64,000 bases of DNA from an uncultured Cytophagales bacterium (GTDB taxonomy: Bacteria > Bacteroidota > Bacteroidia > Cytophagales > Thermoflexibacteraceae). Each line of letters begins with the position of its first letter. Positions within the stretch are counted from its first letter, which is position 1. The position numbers and the translations under genes were made by a program. Shown here piece by piece: positions 26,188 to 35,898 of this stretch. The notes beneath the pieces were generated by a model. That model was not told where the DNA came from and did not search any database. It saw nothing but the letters and a program-made list of their open reading frames with translations. The stretch lies in the NCBI GenBank assembly GCA_938039675.1, contig CALHUI010000003.1:310001-374000 (forward strand), in the 5' to 3' direction.

Positions 26188-27870
26188 ATGGCTACTTTCT
26201 TACCGTATCTAATGGGCTTTATATGGTTTATGGCAACTGTGCAAGCTGCCGCACAAATTGTCATTCCCGATTCGCTGCAACAGGAAGGCAAAACCGTTCG
26301 GGGCAACCGCGAAGGCACTTGGAAATTTTATACGCCTTCCGGAAAGGTATTGCAAGCAGAAGGCAGCTACCGAAACGGAAAACCCGAGGGCAAGTGGTTT
26401 TGGTACGCGGCTAACCGCATTTTTTTTGAGCAGAATTATCGCAAAGGATTGCCGGAAGGTTGGGGCAAGTGGTATGCAGAGGGTAAACTTATCCGTGAGC
26501 AATGGTTTCGCAAAGGCTTTGCAGACAGTGTTTTTGCTTACTACAACCGCGCGGGACACTACGCCCTGCGCGGCATGACCGATAAAAGCCGCCCGCGGGG
26601 CATGTGGCAGGTCTATTTCCCTGATGGTAAACTGGCTGCTGAGTGGCATTGGTTCAAGCAAGGGGCTTACCAAGGGGCTTCACAGTGGTTTTATACAAAC
26701 GGAAGGTTATTTGCCAAAGGACATTTCATAACGGGGCTTGCCGAGGGAAAGTGGGAGTTTCACACGCCCGACGACACTCAATTGATAACAGGAAATTTCA
26801 AAGATGACGTGCCGCACGGTATTTGGGAAATCAGCGAACGAGGCAAACGCATAAGCCGAATGTTGTTTAAAGACGGAAAACTTAACGGACAACAACTGAA
26901 TTACGACGCAGAAGGGCAGGTTTTGGAAAAAATAACTTACAACAACGGGCAATTGATGCGCTTGGAAACAAAAGATAATGTACTGATAGACTCCGGCACA
27001 GGTGAGCGCATTTTTAGAGATTGGCAGGGCAATATTGTTGCCAAAGGTATTTACAGCAATGGACGACCGGAAGGTACCATGCAATATTTTACTGATTTGC
27101 AGGAAGTTGTAACAATTGCTTACCGAAAGGGACAACCCCAAGGCGCTTTTGAGTGGCGCACAGCCAAAGGAGAGTTGCTCATGCGAGGCATTTATCGCTC
27201 CGGAGCTTTGGATTCGCTTTGTTTATTTTTTTATCCTAATGGAAAAGTAAAAGCGCAGGGGATGCTCTTGGTAGGTCGGGAAACAGGTATTTGGCAATTC
27301 TTTCATCCTAATGGACACCTGCAAGCAGCGGGCGAATACCAAAACGGCATATCCGAAGGCAAATGGACGTATTACGATGAAGAAGGCCACATGACAGCCA
27401 CGGGTCGGTTGTATGGCGGCTGTATGGTAGGGGAGTGGACTTTTTACGACAAAGGTAGCATGATTGCCAAAGGTTACTGGGAAGATGGGCTTAAAAGCGG
27501 TCCATGGACAGACTATTATCCCAACGGGCAAATTAGGGCAACGGGTAGCTACGTCCATAACCATGAGCATGGAGAATGGCGCTACTTTCACAGCAACGGC
27601 TCACTGCGTCAAACAGAGTGGTGGGAAGCAGGAAAGTTATTGGAAATCAGTGATTTTATGGGTATTAATGGGCGAATATTGCCCAAAGGCACTTTTAAAA
27701 GAGGCAATGGCAGCCGGCTGATTTATCATGAAAAACGACAAAGAACGGTAAGCATCAGCGGCTACTATAAGAAAGGCCTGCCCGATGGCCGTTGGCGCTA
27801 TTACGACCGCAAAGGAAGACTTCAAAAAGAGCGTATTTTTGTACAAGGCAAACCCCAATCCGATGACTAA
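26188..27870 (+). CDS. exported MORN-repeat protein, 560 aa
   Basis: A signal peptide (cleavage after QAAAQ) is followed by an almost unbroken series of roughly 20 MORN / YwqK-type repeats, each near 23 residues with the pattern GxWxFYxxxGxLxxxGxYxxGxxxG (for example GKWFWYA, GTWKFYTPSGK, GEWRYFHSNGS). Such repeats build a long beta-meander that can bind lipid or protein. The family name 'YwqK antitoxin' is a database label and not evidence of an antitoxin here. The stop overlaps the start of the next gene by 8 bases, pointing to coupled translation and a shared role at the cell envelope. The role is unknown. Confidence 0.85.
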   Translation: MATFLPYLMGFIWFMATVQAAAQIVIPDSLQQEGKTVRGNREGTWKFYTPSGKVLQAEGSYRNGKPEGKWFWYAANRIFFEQNYRKGLPEGWGKWYAEGKLIREQWFRKGFADSVFAYYNRAGHYALRGMTDKSRPRGMWQVYFPDGKLAAEWHWFKQGAYQGASQWFYTNGRLFAKGHFITGLAEGKWEFHTPDDTQLITGNFKDDVPHGIWEISERGKRISRMLFKDGKLNGQQLNYDAEGQVLEKITYNNGQLMRLETKDNVLIDSGTGERIFRDWQGNIVAKGIYSNGRPEGTMQYFTDLQEVVTIAYRKGQPQGAFEWRTAKGELLMRGIYRSGALDSLCLFFYPNGKVKAQGMLLVGRETGIWQFFHPNGHLQAAGEYQNGISEGKWTYYDEEGHMTATGRLYGGCMVGEWTFYDKGSMIAKGYWEDGLKSGPWTDYYPNGQIRATGSYVHNHEHGEWRYFHSNGSLRQTEWWEAGKLLEISDFMGINGRILPKGTFKRGNGSRLIYHEKRQRTVSISGYYKKGLPDGRWRYYDRKGRLQKERIFVQGKPQSDD

Positions 27871-30013
27871 CTACCGAAACTTATTTTTTTTCGTGTTGCT
27901 GTTGTTTCTGCCGCTTACTTTTTTTGTTGAGGCGCAACCACGTACAGGCAGAACCCCCGTTCTGCGCGATGTGGTGCTTTGGATAGATACGGCATATTAC
28001 GCATGGAGTATCAATAGTGTTATTTTTCAGGGAGTCAAACAGTTAGCTTTTCCGTATCAGGAGAGTACTACCGTTGCTGAGTTGCGGATATATTTTACAC
28101 ATCCGGAAGCTATCCAACAGTGGCGGTTATTACCTTCCGCTGACTTTCAGGTGCTGGATTCGCTAATGCCTGCTCCTTCGCATGATTACCTCGTTGCCCG
28201 CTTGCGCTTTCACGACCTGAGTACCGCTCAATTTCTTTCGCTGAATTTCTGGCTCATCTACAACGACGGAGGCCTGCGCGAACAATTTTTCAATATCCGC
28301 CTGTTGCCTTACAAAATACCGCAGGTGCGTTTTCACTTGACAAAAGATGAGTTATACGTAGGCGAAGAGGAAATTATGGACATAGAAGTCAGCGACCCGA
28401 AAATACTACTAATTGAAAATAAATGGACCGAAAACCAAGTGATTGACTATAAAATTTCTGAGTTTCAGGGGCGCGTGAGGCTGCATTTGAGCGCCAACCA
28501 ACCCGGTACACACAACCTAACGATTCAGTTGGCCACACGGCAACCTTTCATTGGCCCAAATGGACTGCCTACCTACCAACTGCCCCCTATTCAGATGACC
28601 ATACAGGCAAGGCAAAGCCGCCTAATGTTTTTGCGCCTGCATAAAAATGACATTGTTTACAACGAACAGAATGGTGCAGAGTTGGAAGTAGAAATGGACT
28701 ATAACAAAAGTCTAATCATGCGAAAAACCTACCGCATTGAAAATCAGGAAGAGGCAGGAGGTAGGCTTATCGGTGAAATTTTTACCAAAAGTAAATTGAG
28801 TACCAACCGCGTATTGTGCGATTTGCGACTCTACGGCCTGCATCGACAGCAAGATGGCTATCTTTACATCAAAGATGGCGACAAAGCGGTTTATCTGACC
28901 AATACCAATATCATTCCTCGTACAACCATTTCCCGCGTAACTGTTTCGCGCGACGGGGCAGAGTGGACGGATAACCTGAGTGTACAGCCCGGGGAGAGTT
29001 TAGACCTGCGCATAGAGGGCAAGTCGTTGCACAAAGCTACTTTTTCTTTTGACGGGCTGACAACTGCCCGCCAAGACAGTGTATTGCGCAACGAAAATCT
29101 GATTCAGTTTCATCTGAAAATCCCTTCCGATATTTCCCGCCGCCGAATTGCGCTGGTAATGAACGGACAAAACTCCGGTTTTAATCTCACCGTCAGAGAG
29201 TTTCAACGTGCCAAACCACTGGATTTTATCAAGATAGACTACGGCAAAGGCTACCAACGCATTACAGACATCACTGCTATTGTATTGTACGACAAAGTTA
29301 TACAGGAAGTGAGCATCGCTTTTGAAGCCGACAGCATAGACCTGCCCAACCGCTTTTTCGGCAAGCAGTACTTAGAGGCAGAGGTACGCATCAGTTCGCA
29401 GACCAACCAGTTGCTAGAGTTTCGCCGCATAGAAAACCTGTGTGCCTGTCCTTCGGAAAATTCGCCGCGGGGGGCTGCCTACGACCGCAAAGACTGTACG
29501 AAAGGCGTTGTGCTGCTCAATAGCATTCTCAGCCGCAAAACCCGCGATTTGGACGATTGGAGCAAAATTGAAATCGTGTTCCGGCATCGTCCCGATAGGC
29601 ACAGCGGCGATGTTTACAGCCATAAAGTGGAAATCGTATTGCAACGGCATTACTCATTTGATATTGACGTATCATTTCCGGCAGGCTTGATTACCAAAAA
29701 GATAGGGGAGGAGGGCTTTACTTCTTTGGGCGGTATCAGCCTTGCGATAATTGCACAGTTTCGCTTTTTTCAGCCCAATAAAGTATCAGCCTTGCGCCCT
29801 TACAGGATAGGGGTGGGCGCGCTGGCGCTAAATGCTTTCAATTTCAATACCACCAATGACAACCGCGATTTAGGACTTGTGGTGTTAGGTTCTGTTTACC
29901 CCAGTCGCCGCGATTTGAAGCTTAGTTTCCCGCTGTTTGGTGGTTTTGGCTACCTGATTCGCGAAACCAAGTGGTTTTTTCTGGTAGGTCCGGGGGTTAG
30001 AATTCAGCTTTAA
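27863..30013 (+). CDS. large exported protein with possible C-terminal beta-barrel-like end
   Basis: The frame opens at 27785 inside the MORN gene, but the ATG at 27863 starts a good signal peptide ending FFVEAQ, giving 716 residues. The start overlaps the MORN stop as ATGACTAA. The mature part looks like several beta-sandwich domains, and the last 100 residues alternate polar and hydrophobic residues with many Gly, ending GPGVRIQL, as outer-membrane beta strands do. A single CACPS-x-x-C... cluster lies near residue 545. I do not recognise a family. Together with the MORN protein it probably forms an envelope complex. Confidence 0.7.
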   Translation: MTNYRNLFFFVLLLFLPLTFFVEAQPRTGRTPVLRDVVLWIDTAYYAWSINSVIFQGVKQLAFPYQESTTVAELRIYFTHPEAIQQWRLLPSADFQVLDSLMPAPSHDYLVARLRFHDLSTAQFLSLNFWLIYNDGGLREQFFNIRLLPYKIPQVRFHLTKDELYVGEEEIMDIEVSDPKILLIENKWTENQVIDYKISEFQGRVRLHLSANQPGTHNLTIQLATRQPFIGPNGLPTYQLPPIQMTIQARQSRLMFLRLHKNDIVYNEQNGAELEVEMDYNKSLIMRKTYRIENQEEAGGRLIGEIFTKSKLSTNRVLCDLRLYGLHRQQDGYLYIKDGDKAVYLTNTNIIPRTTISRVTVSRDGAEWTDNLSVQPGESLDLRIEGKSLHKATFSFDGLTTARQDSVLRNENLIQFHLKIPSDISRRRIALVMNGQNSGFNLTVREFQRAKPLDFIKIDYGKGYQRITDITAIVLYDKVIQEVSIAFEADSIDLPNRFFGKQYLEAEVRISSQTNQLLEFRRIENLCACPSENSPRGAAYDRKDCTKGVVLLNSILSRKTRDLDDWSKIEIVFRHRPDRHSGDVYSHKVEIVLQRHYSFDIDVSFPAGLITKKIGEEGFTSLGGISLAIIAQFRFFQPNKVSALRPYRIGVGALALNAFNFNTTNDNRDLGLVVLGSVYPSRRDLKLSFPLFGGFGYLIRETKWFFLVGPGVRIQL

Positions 30014-30136
30014 TTATTTTTTATGAAATTTACACTTCAGACTAACCCAAGTTTGGTACAAAACAATGGCTACTAATCCGAAAAAGGAAGAAAGCTAAAA
30101 AAAGTACGTAATTGCAATAAAAAATTTTATTTGAGC

Positions 30137-30170
30137 GACTCTGCTTTTTTATGGGCAGAGTCAATTTTTT
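30137..30170 (+). terminator. intrinsic terminator after the exported-protein gene
   Basis: GACTCTGC (30137-30144) pairs with GCAGAGTC (30155-30162) around a loop that includes six T residues, followed by AATTTTTTAT. It insulates the SusC operon from the MORN pair. Confidence 0.7.
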
Positions 30171-30268
30171 ATTTGATTGATAATCAGTGGTTGTGTTTTT
30201 TATTAGATGTTGCAACACCTTTTTTAGAAGAGATACACTCTTCAGCGAAAGAAGTTTGCTTTTGTTGT

Positions 30269-30300
30269 TTTGGTTTTAAAAATTTTTTTTGATTCATTTG
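30269..30300 (+). promoter_or_regulatory. candidate Bacteroidota promoter of the SusC-SusD operon
   Basis: A -33 box TTTG at 30269-30272 is followed, after exactly 20 bases, by TTCATTTG at 30293-30300, which matches seven of eight informative positions of the consensus TTTG-N20-TAnnTTTG with T in place of A. The ATG is about 37 bases downstream. Confidence 0.45.
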
Positions 30301-30336
30301 CGACAGACACATTCTTGTAAAAAACATAACCAAGTA

Positions 30337-33300
30337 ATGATGAAGCGATTGTTACACTTGAGCTTTGCATGGTTCATTGCAGTGCTCTTCGCAAGTGCCG
30401 CTTCGGCACAGACCAGAACAGTATCCGGAAGAGTTACTTCTTCTGAAGACGGCTCACCACTCCCGGGTGTTACCGTACAAGTAAAAGGTACTAACACAGG
30501 TACACAGACCGATGCTGACGGGAAGTTCAGTCTTTCTGCTCCTGAGAATGGTACACTTGTATTTCGTTTTGTGGGTTTGAAAACCCTCGAGATTGCTGTC
30601 GGTGGTCGTTCGTCCATCGATGTGAAGATGGAAACCGATGAAAAAGTATTGTCTGAGGTAGTGGTAACCGGTTACGGTGCTTTGGAGAAACGTGAAATTA
30701 CGGGCTCTATTGCCTCAGTAAAAGGTGATGTAATTCAAAACCTGCCTATGCAAAGCTTCGACCGCGCGCTGCAAGGTCGTGCTGCAGGCGTATTGGTACA
30801 GGCTGCTAACGGTGTTCCCGGCGGTGCAGTTTCTGTACGTATTCGCGGTGTAGGTTCTATTTCTGCCGGTAACGAACCGCTCTACATTGTGGACGGTGTA
30901 GTAATGAACAACTCCAGCACTACCAACTTTTCCAGCTCTAACCCGTTAGCATTCTTGAACCCCAACGACATTGAGTCTATTGAGGTATTGAAAGATGCTG
31001 CCGCTGCTTCTATTTACGGCGCACAAGCGGGTAACGGTGTAGTTTTGGTAACTACCAAAAAAGGCCGTGCCGGTAAAACAGAGTTTAACCTGAACTACTA
31101 CTATGGCAGCGTTGAGCCTATCCGCTACATGAACGTACTGAATACTCAGCAATGGATTCAGGTGCGAAAAGAAGCTATTCGTAACCAAAACCCTGCCCTA
31201 ACAGAAGCTCAAGCATTATCTGCTGCTTTGACAGGTATTCGTTTGGCAGGCAACCTGACTCCTGAGCAAATTGCTGCTCTTCCTACCTACGACTGGCAGC
31301 GTGCTTCTTACCGTCAGGGTGCTATCAACAACATAGAACTTTCTGCGCGCGGCGGTGACGACAAAACTACTTTTGCATTGTCAGGTTCTTACAATCAGCA
31401 AGATGCAAACGTAATTGCCGTTGATTTTAAACGCGCAACTGGCCGCATGGCGGTACAGCATCAGGTGAATAACAAACTGCGTTTTGAAACCTCAATAAAT
31501 CTAAGCAATATCAAGCAGCGCGGTCCTTTTGGTAGTCCTAACGGTGGTTCTTTCCTCGGTTCTCCTACCTTCTCTTCTCCATTGATTCTTCCGATTAATC
31601 CAATTTATAACGAAGACGGTTCTTATTTTGGTACTCCACAAACAGGCGGTTTGGCCGGTATCTTGAACCAGAACGTTATTATGAACGCCGAGTACAATAC
31701 TATTCAAAACATTACTCGTCAGGTAGTAGGCAATGCCAAGGTGGTATGGAATCCTTTCAAAGAGCTTACCGTAAGTTCTTTCTATGGCTTAGATTACCGC
31801 GAAATCAAAGGCGAATACTACGCTGACCCGCGCACAGCTGACGGTTTTGGTGTGAGAGGTCGTTTGACTAGTGAGAGCGAGTATAACGCTACTTTTACAG
31901 CCAACCCAATAGTAATCAACTTTGCTAAGAACATAGGTTCTGACCACAAGTTGAATACCACTCTCGCTACTGAATACGTGCAGGAAGTTTTTGAGGGTAT
32001 CTCTCAACAGGTTACAACCTTCCCTACTTCTCAGTTCCGTACTGCCAACACAGGTGCTACGCCAATCTCTACCGGCGGCTTCTGGACAAGCTATCGCCGT
32101 GGCGGTGTAGTTGGTAGCGTACAGTATGGTTTGAAAAATCGCTACTTTGTAAATGCAGTTATCCGTCGCGATGGTTCTTCACGTTTCGGTAACCAAAACC
32201 GCTTCGGTACTTTCGGTTCAGTTTCAGCGGCATGGTTGCTAACAGAAGAGGCTTTCTTAAAAGACCAATTCGAGTGGCTTGATGAGATTAAATTGCGTGG
32301 TAGCTATGGCTCTACCGGTAACTCACAAATCGGTAATTTCGATTCTCGAGGTCTGTTTGGTGGTGGTGCAAATTACGGTAACGATGCAGGTATTGCACCA
32401 AGCAGCCTGAATAACCCTACCTTGCGTTGGGAGCGTCAGATTAACTCTGAAGTCGGTTTAGATTTAGCTTTCTTCAATCGCCGTCTGACTTCAACCATCG
32501 GTTATTTCAACAAAGAAAGCCGTGACCTGTTGTTAAGCCAGCCTGTACCTTGGACAAGCGGTTTCTCAAGCATTACCAACAACGTTGGTCGTCTGTACAA
32601 CCGTGGTATCGAGTTTGAACTCAATACTGTAAATATAGATGCCGGCGGATTTAAGTGGAGCACTTCATTCAACATTACTAAACTGGAAAACAAAGTAACC
32701 CGTTTGGCCGATGGTGATACTGTTTTGCCGGGTAATCCTTCCGTACGTATTGGTCATCCGTTAGGAGCTATTTTTACCTCTCAATACGCCGGTGTAAACC
32801 CTGCAACAGGTCGCCCGATGTGGTATGACGTGAATGGCAATCTGACTTACCTGCCATTAAACCCGACCGATTTCCGTGTGTTAGGAACTACCCTGTCTAC
32901 ACTTTTCGGTGGATTTACCAATACTTTCTCTTACAAAGGATTGGAACTGACAGTGTTCTTCCAATATGACTTTGGAAGAAAACAATTCAACAACCAAAAC
33001 TCTTTCCTGATGGAAAACGGTGGTCGTTTGTTCAATTCCTTGGTAGATATATATGAGCGTCGCTGGACTACCCCGGGACAAATCACAGACGTACCGCGTC
33101 CTATCAACGGCAATGCCGAAGTACGCGGTGCCAGCCATCTGAGTGGTTCGCGTACTTTGGAAGACGCTTCTTACATCCGTTTGAAGCAGGCTACTTTGGC
33201 CTACAATCTACCTCAAGACTTGTTGCGCAAAGTGAAAATTAACCGTGCTCGTGTTTATGCGCAAGCAATTAACTTGCTGACATGGACTAAGTGGACAGGC

Positions 33301-33393
33301 TTTGACCCTGAGTTTTTAAACTTGGGTGCAGGTAATAACGGGGTTGTTCCTCAGTCGCGCAACTATACTTTTGGTGTTGAAATTGGTTTCTAA
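30337..33393 (+). CDS. SusC/RagA-family TonB-dependent outer-membrane transporter
   Basis: From tandem ATGs at 30337/30340 the protein is about 1018 residues. It has a signal peptide ending SAQ, an N-terminal carboxypeptidase-regulatory-like domain (VSGRVTSSEDGSPLPGVTVQVKGT), a TonB plug with VVVTGYGALEKREITGS and SVRIRGVGSISAGNEPLYIVDGV, then a 22-strand barrel ending in an aromatic residue (FGVEIGF). It imports oligomers across the outer membrane with the SusD partner encoded 22 bases later. No ECF sigma/anti-sigma pair, hybrid two-component sensor or glycoside hydrolase lies beside it, so the substrate is not indicated. Confidence 0.95.
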   Translation: MMKRLLHLSFAWFIAVLFASAASAQTRTVSGRVTSSEDGSPLPGVTVQVKGTNTGTQTDADGKFSLSAPENGTLVFRFVGLKTLEIAVGGRSSIDVKMETDEKVLSEVVVTGYGALEKREITGSIASVKGDVIQNLPMQSFDRALQGRAAGVLVQAANGVPGGAVSVRIRGVGSISAGNEPLYIVDGVVMNNSSTTNFSSSNPLAFLNPNDIESIEVLKDAAAASIYGAQAGNGVVLVTTKKGRAGKTEFNLNYYYGSVEPIRYMNVLNTQQWIQVRKEAIRNQNPALTEAQALSAALTGIRLAGNLTPEQIAALPTYDWQRASYRQGAINNIELSARGGDDKTTFALSGSYNQQDANVIAVDFKRATGRMAVQHQVNNKLRFETSINLSNIKQRGPFGSPNGGSFLGSPTFSSPLILPINPIYNEDGSYFGTPQTGGLAGILNQNVIMNAEYNTIQNITRQVVGNAKVVWNPFKELTVSSFYGLDYREIKGEYYADPRTADGFGVRGRLTSESEYNATFTANPIVINFAKNIGSDHKLNTTLATEYVQEVFEGISQQVTTFPTSQFRTANTGATPISTGGFWTSYRRGGVVGSVQYGLKNRYFVNAVIRRDGSSRFGNQNRFGTFGSVSAAWLLTEEAFLKDQFEWLDEIKLRGSYGSTGNSQIGNFDSRGLFGGGANYGNDAGIAPSSLNNPTLRWERQINSEVGLDLAFFNRRLTSTIGYFNKESRDLLLSQPVPWTSGFSSITNNVGRLYNRGIEFELNTVNIDAGGFKWSTSFNITKLENKVTRLADGDTVLPGNPSVRIGHPLGAIFTSQYAGVNPATGRPMWYDVNGNLTYLPLNPTDFRVLGTTLSTLFGGFTNTFSYKGLELTVFFQYDFGRKQFNNQNSFLMENGGRLFNSLVDIYERRWTTPGQITDVPRPINGNAEVRGASHLSGSRTLEDASYIRLKQATLAYNLPQDLLRKVKINRARVYAQAINLLTWTKWTGFDPEFLNLGAGNNGVVPQSRNYTFGVEIGF

Positions 33394-33415
33394 TCCTTAG
33401 ACAACAAAGAAAACC

Positions 33416-34858
33416 ATGAAAAAATTATCATTATCTATAAAGGTGTTGGCTATTACTTCAACAATATTTTTTGCTTCATGCAGTAACTTATTGAACGTTG
33501 ACCCGCGTCAATCTATTGACTCTGCCACTGCGCTTACCACACAAGAAGCCCTAGAGGCGGCAGTGTCTGGTGCATATGATTATTTGCAAGCGCTGCGTAT
33601 GTATGGCCGCGATTTTATCGCATTGCCTGAGGCATTATCTGACAACGGCCGTGCAACCAATAAATCAGGTCGTTTGCAAGCAGAATATCAAAATCAACCC
33701 AATGCTCATTTCTCTGCAGGGACCTGGCAGTTATCATATGCAGCAATTAACCAGATTAATTTGATTCTGGACAATGCACCCAAAGTAAACATGCCTGCTG
33801 CCACCCGTAATAACATTGAAGGTCAGGCGCTTTTTTTGCGTGCATTGATTTATCACAATCTCATGCGTGTATATGCGTATGACCCGGGTGCAATCGTAAC
33901 ACAAAACAGCCGTGGCGGTGTACCTTTGGCATTGACTCCGATTTTGGGCTCTGACCAGATTGAAAAACTCTCACGTGCACCTATTGACGCTGTGTATGCG
34001 CAAATCTACAAAGACTTAGACGATGCGATTGTAAAACTGGCTACAACACCCAATAGCCGCGCACCTTTCTATGCAACTCGTGCAGCAGCAGAGGCGCTGT
34101 ACAGCCGCGTAGCACTGTATCGTCGTGATTATGCAAACGTTGTTCGCTTTGCTGATGCTGCTTTGAGTAGAGGCGTAGGAACATTCGTAACTAACGCGCA
34201 GTATGTAGCCAGCTGGAGAGCAGCTATTCACCCTGAATCTATTTTCGAGCTGCAATACGTTACTGCTGAGAACCTCGGTGTGAACGAAGCACTGCAAACT
34301 ACCTACACTACTTTGCTTGCTGTTGGCGACCGTAGCCGTACAGGTGGTTTTGGCGACTTAGTACCTACTGCCGATTTATTAAACATCATGCAAGCAGAAG
34401 GTAACGACGTGCGCCGTCAATTGTATGAATTGGGTACAGCAGGTCGTGGTACTGCCGAGATTGAATGTACCAAGTTCATGGGTAAAGGCGGTCAGCCAAA
34501 CTTGGATAACATCCCTGTTATCCGCGTATCAGAAGTTATTCTGAACCGTGCAGAGGCTTATGCTATGCAAAACAACGATGCTTTGGCTTTGGCAGATTTG
34601 AACCGCATTCGCAACCGTGCAGGTTTACCGTCTGTAACTTTGTCAGGTGCCGCTTTGCTGGAAGAAATCCTTAAACAACGTCGCATTGAACTGGCTTTTG
34701 AAGGCGACCGCTGGTTTACACTGAAGCGTTTAGGCCGCGATATCGTAAAGGCTCCACCTGTGCAAACTGTGCCTTTCATCGACTTCCGCATTTTGGCTCC
34801 TATTCCGGTGCGTGAAATTCAGGCTAATCCTAATTTGCAACAAAACTTTGGTTACTAA
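33416..34858 (+). CDS. SusD/RagB-family substrate-binding lipoprotein
   Basis: 480 residues with a lipoprotein signal ending FFASCS, the N-terminal SusD segment LNVDPRQSIDSATALTTQEALEAAVSGAYDYLQ, TPR-like helices (RAAAEALYSRVALYRRDYANVVRFAD) and the C-terminal RagB motif LADLNRIRNRAGLPS...LLEEILKQRRIELAFEGDRWFTLKRLG. It caps the SusC barrel on the cell surface and captures the substrate. It follows susC by 22 bases in the same operon. Overall this is a standard member by length and motifs. Confidence 0.95.
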   Translation: MKKLSLSIKVLAITSTIFFASCSNLLNVDPRQSIDSATALTTQEALEAAVSGAYDYLQALRMYGRDFIALPEALSDNGRATNKSGRLQAEYQNQPNAHFSAGTWQLSYAAINQINLILDNAPKVNMPAATRNNIEGQALFLRALIYHNLMRVYAYDPGAIVTQNSRGGVPLALTPILGSDQIEKLSRAPIDAVYAQIYKDLDDAIVKLATTPNSRAPFYATRAAAEALYSRVALYRRDYANVVRFADAALSRGVGTFVTNAQYVASWRAAIHPESIFELQYVTAENLGVNEALQTTYTTLLAVGDRSRTGGFGDLVPTADLLNIMQAEGNDVRRQLYELGTAGRGTAEIECTKFMGKGGQPNLDNIPVIRVSEVILNRAEAYAMQNNDALALADLNRIRNRAGLPSVTLSGAALLEEILKQRRIELAFEGDRWFTLKRLGRDIVKAPPVQTVPFIDFRILAPIPVREIQANPNLQQNFGY

Positions 34859-34879
34859 TCTCTCTCATAGCTTTCTCAT

Positions 34880-34903
34880 GGTTGGCATGCGCCTTTGCCA
34901 ATC
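34880..34903 (+). promoter_or_regulatory. intercistronic hairpin after susD
   Basis: GGTTGGCA (34880-34887) pairs with TGCCAATC (34896-34903) around an 8-base loop, without a T tract. It may protect the upstream mRNA or lower expression of the last gene; it is not a clear terminator. Confidence 0.35.
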
Positions 34904-34939
34904 ATAGAAAAAGCAAGTTTACTTAAAAATATAACAACC

Positions 34940-35404
34940 ATGAAAAAGATATTTAATTTGCTCTTATTCTTATGTATTGCACTTGTGGCATCTTCTTGTT
35001 TTGAAGATAACCGTGTTACATGGCAGGGTGCAGTATTAGAATTTGACCAGGCTGTAACAACAACGCCGGCCCTGGGTGTCAAATACCCGATTATTACAAC
35101 CACTCGCGGCGCTGCTATTCGTACACGTATCAATTTGGTAGGTGCACAACGCCCTAATGATGAAGTAATTACAGTATCTGTAGACCCTGCAAGCACGGGT
35201 CGTGAAGGAGTACATTTTAACATGCGCAACGGTGGACGTGTAACGATTCCTGCCAATAGCAGCTTTGGTTTCTTGGAAGTGGATGTGTTGAACCCTCCAC
35301 CTGCCCCTGGCACAAACGTTGTTTTTGTGTTTAACATTGAAGGCAACGAAAACCTGAAGCCAAGCCAAAACTATCGCCGTATTGGCTTCCGCCTGAACCT
35401 GTAA
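34940..35404 (+). CDS. small surface lipoprotein with Calx-beta-like domain, third gene of the SusCD operon
   Basis: The ATG at 34940 starts a lipoprotein signal ending VASSC (154 residues). The rest is an immunoglobulin-like beta-sandwich resembling Calx-beta/DUF4843 proteins: RTRINLVGAQRPNDEVITVSVDPAST, then GREGVHFNMRNGGRVTIPANSSFGFLEVDV and a conserved ending YRRIGFRLNL. Proteins of this kind often follow SusCD genes and are displayed on the surface, perhaps holding substrate. It is 81 bases after susD and is followed by a clear terminator. Confidence 0.75.
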   Translation: MKKIFNLLLFLCIALVASSCFEDNRVTWQGAVLEFDQAVTTTPALGVKYPIITTTRGAAIRTRINLVGAQRPNDEVITVSVDPASTGREGVHFNMRNGGRVTIPANSSFGFLEVDVLNPPPAPGTNVVFVFNIEGNENLKPSQNYRRIGFRLNL

Positions 35405-35430
35405 TCTGTTACTTTATTGATTGGTAATAA

Positions 35431-35468
35431 GAACCGATAGCTCCTAAAAAGCTGTCGGTTCTTTGTAA
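35431..35468 (+). terminator. terminator of the SusC-SusD-lipoprotein operon
   Basis: GAACCGATAGCT (35431-35442) pairs with AGCTGTCGGTTC (35450-35461) over 12 bp with one wobble, followed by TTTGTAATTTTTT. Confidence 0.8.
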
Positions 35469-35898
35469 TTTTTTGCCAACTGGACAGATACGCATTGCAA
35501 TCTTTGATGTTTATTGCAGGGAGAGTATAAATAAACCCGACCTGTATTTAAAAACTTTCGGATTTTTAAATAACTGATATTCAGTTATTTATACAAGCTG
35601 TTTTTCCCAACCCGTTTGTGCTTTTGTAATAAGTAAGAGAGCAGTTTAAATCACCTTTATGAAAATCAAGAACTTTGCCTGTCGGCCGTAGTACTTCCCA
35701 CGCCTTGTGAGCAGTCGCAAGACCCTAACAGCACTTGAATCCCATGCGGTTCAATTTTTTACCTCAGTTGAGCAAATTTGAGCAAACGGGATAAGCCGCG
35801 AGTTGCTGTTGAGACAGAGGGGGCTTACACCGATTTACATCTCAAATCTGAATGCCGCAATATTGCTTTATTCCGGTTATCCACCGGTAATTGACTCA
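35469..35898. other. non-coding gap
   Basis: About 430 bases with no convincing reading frame. The centre (35640-35830) is less A/T-rich and contains short open stretches interrupted by stops, for example around 35740-35870, with no protein I can recognise. It could be a decayed gene, but no family signal supports that. Confidence 0.5.

Larger units (their letters stand above)
30014..30336. other. intergenic region before the SusC operon
   Basis: This 323-base A/T-rich stretch contains no reading frame. It holds the terminator at 30137-30170 and the promoter at 30269-30300, listed separately. A leader of about 30 bases separates the presumed transcription start from the susC-like gene. Confidence 0.6.

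Noticed and set aside
26188-27870. MORN protein as a toxin-antitoxin antitoxin (YwqK)
   Set aside because: The label comes from database naming; the protein is exported and no toxin gene is next to it.
35640-35830. Possible transposase or insertion-sequence remnant
   Set aside because: No transposase motif, terminal inverted repeat or target duplication could be seen.
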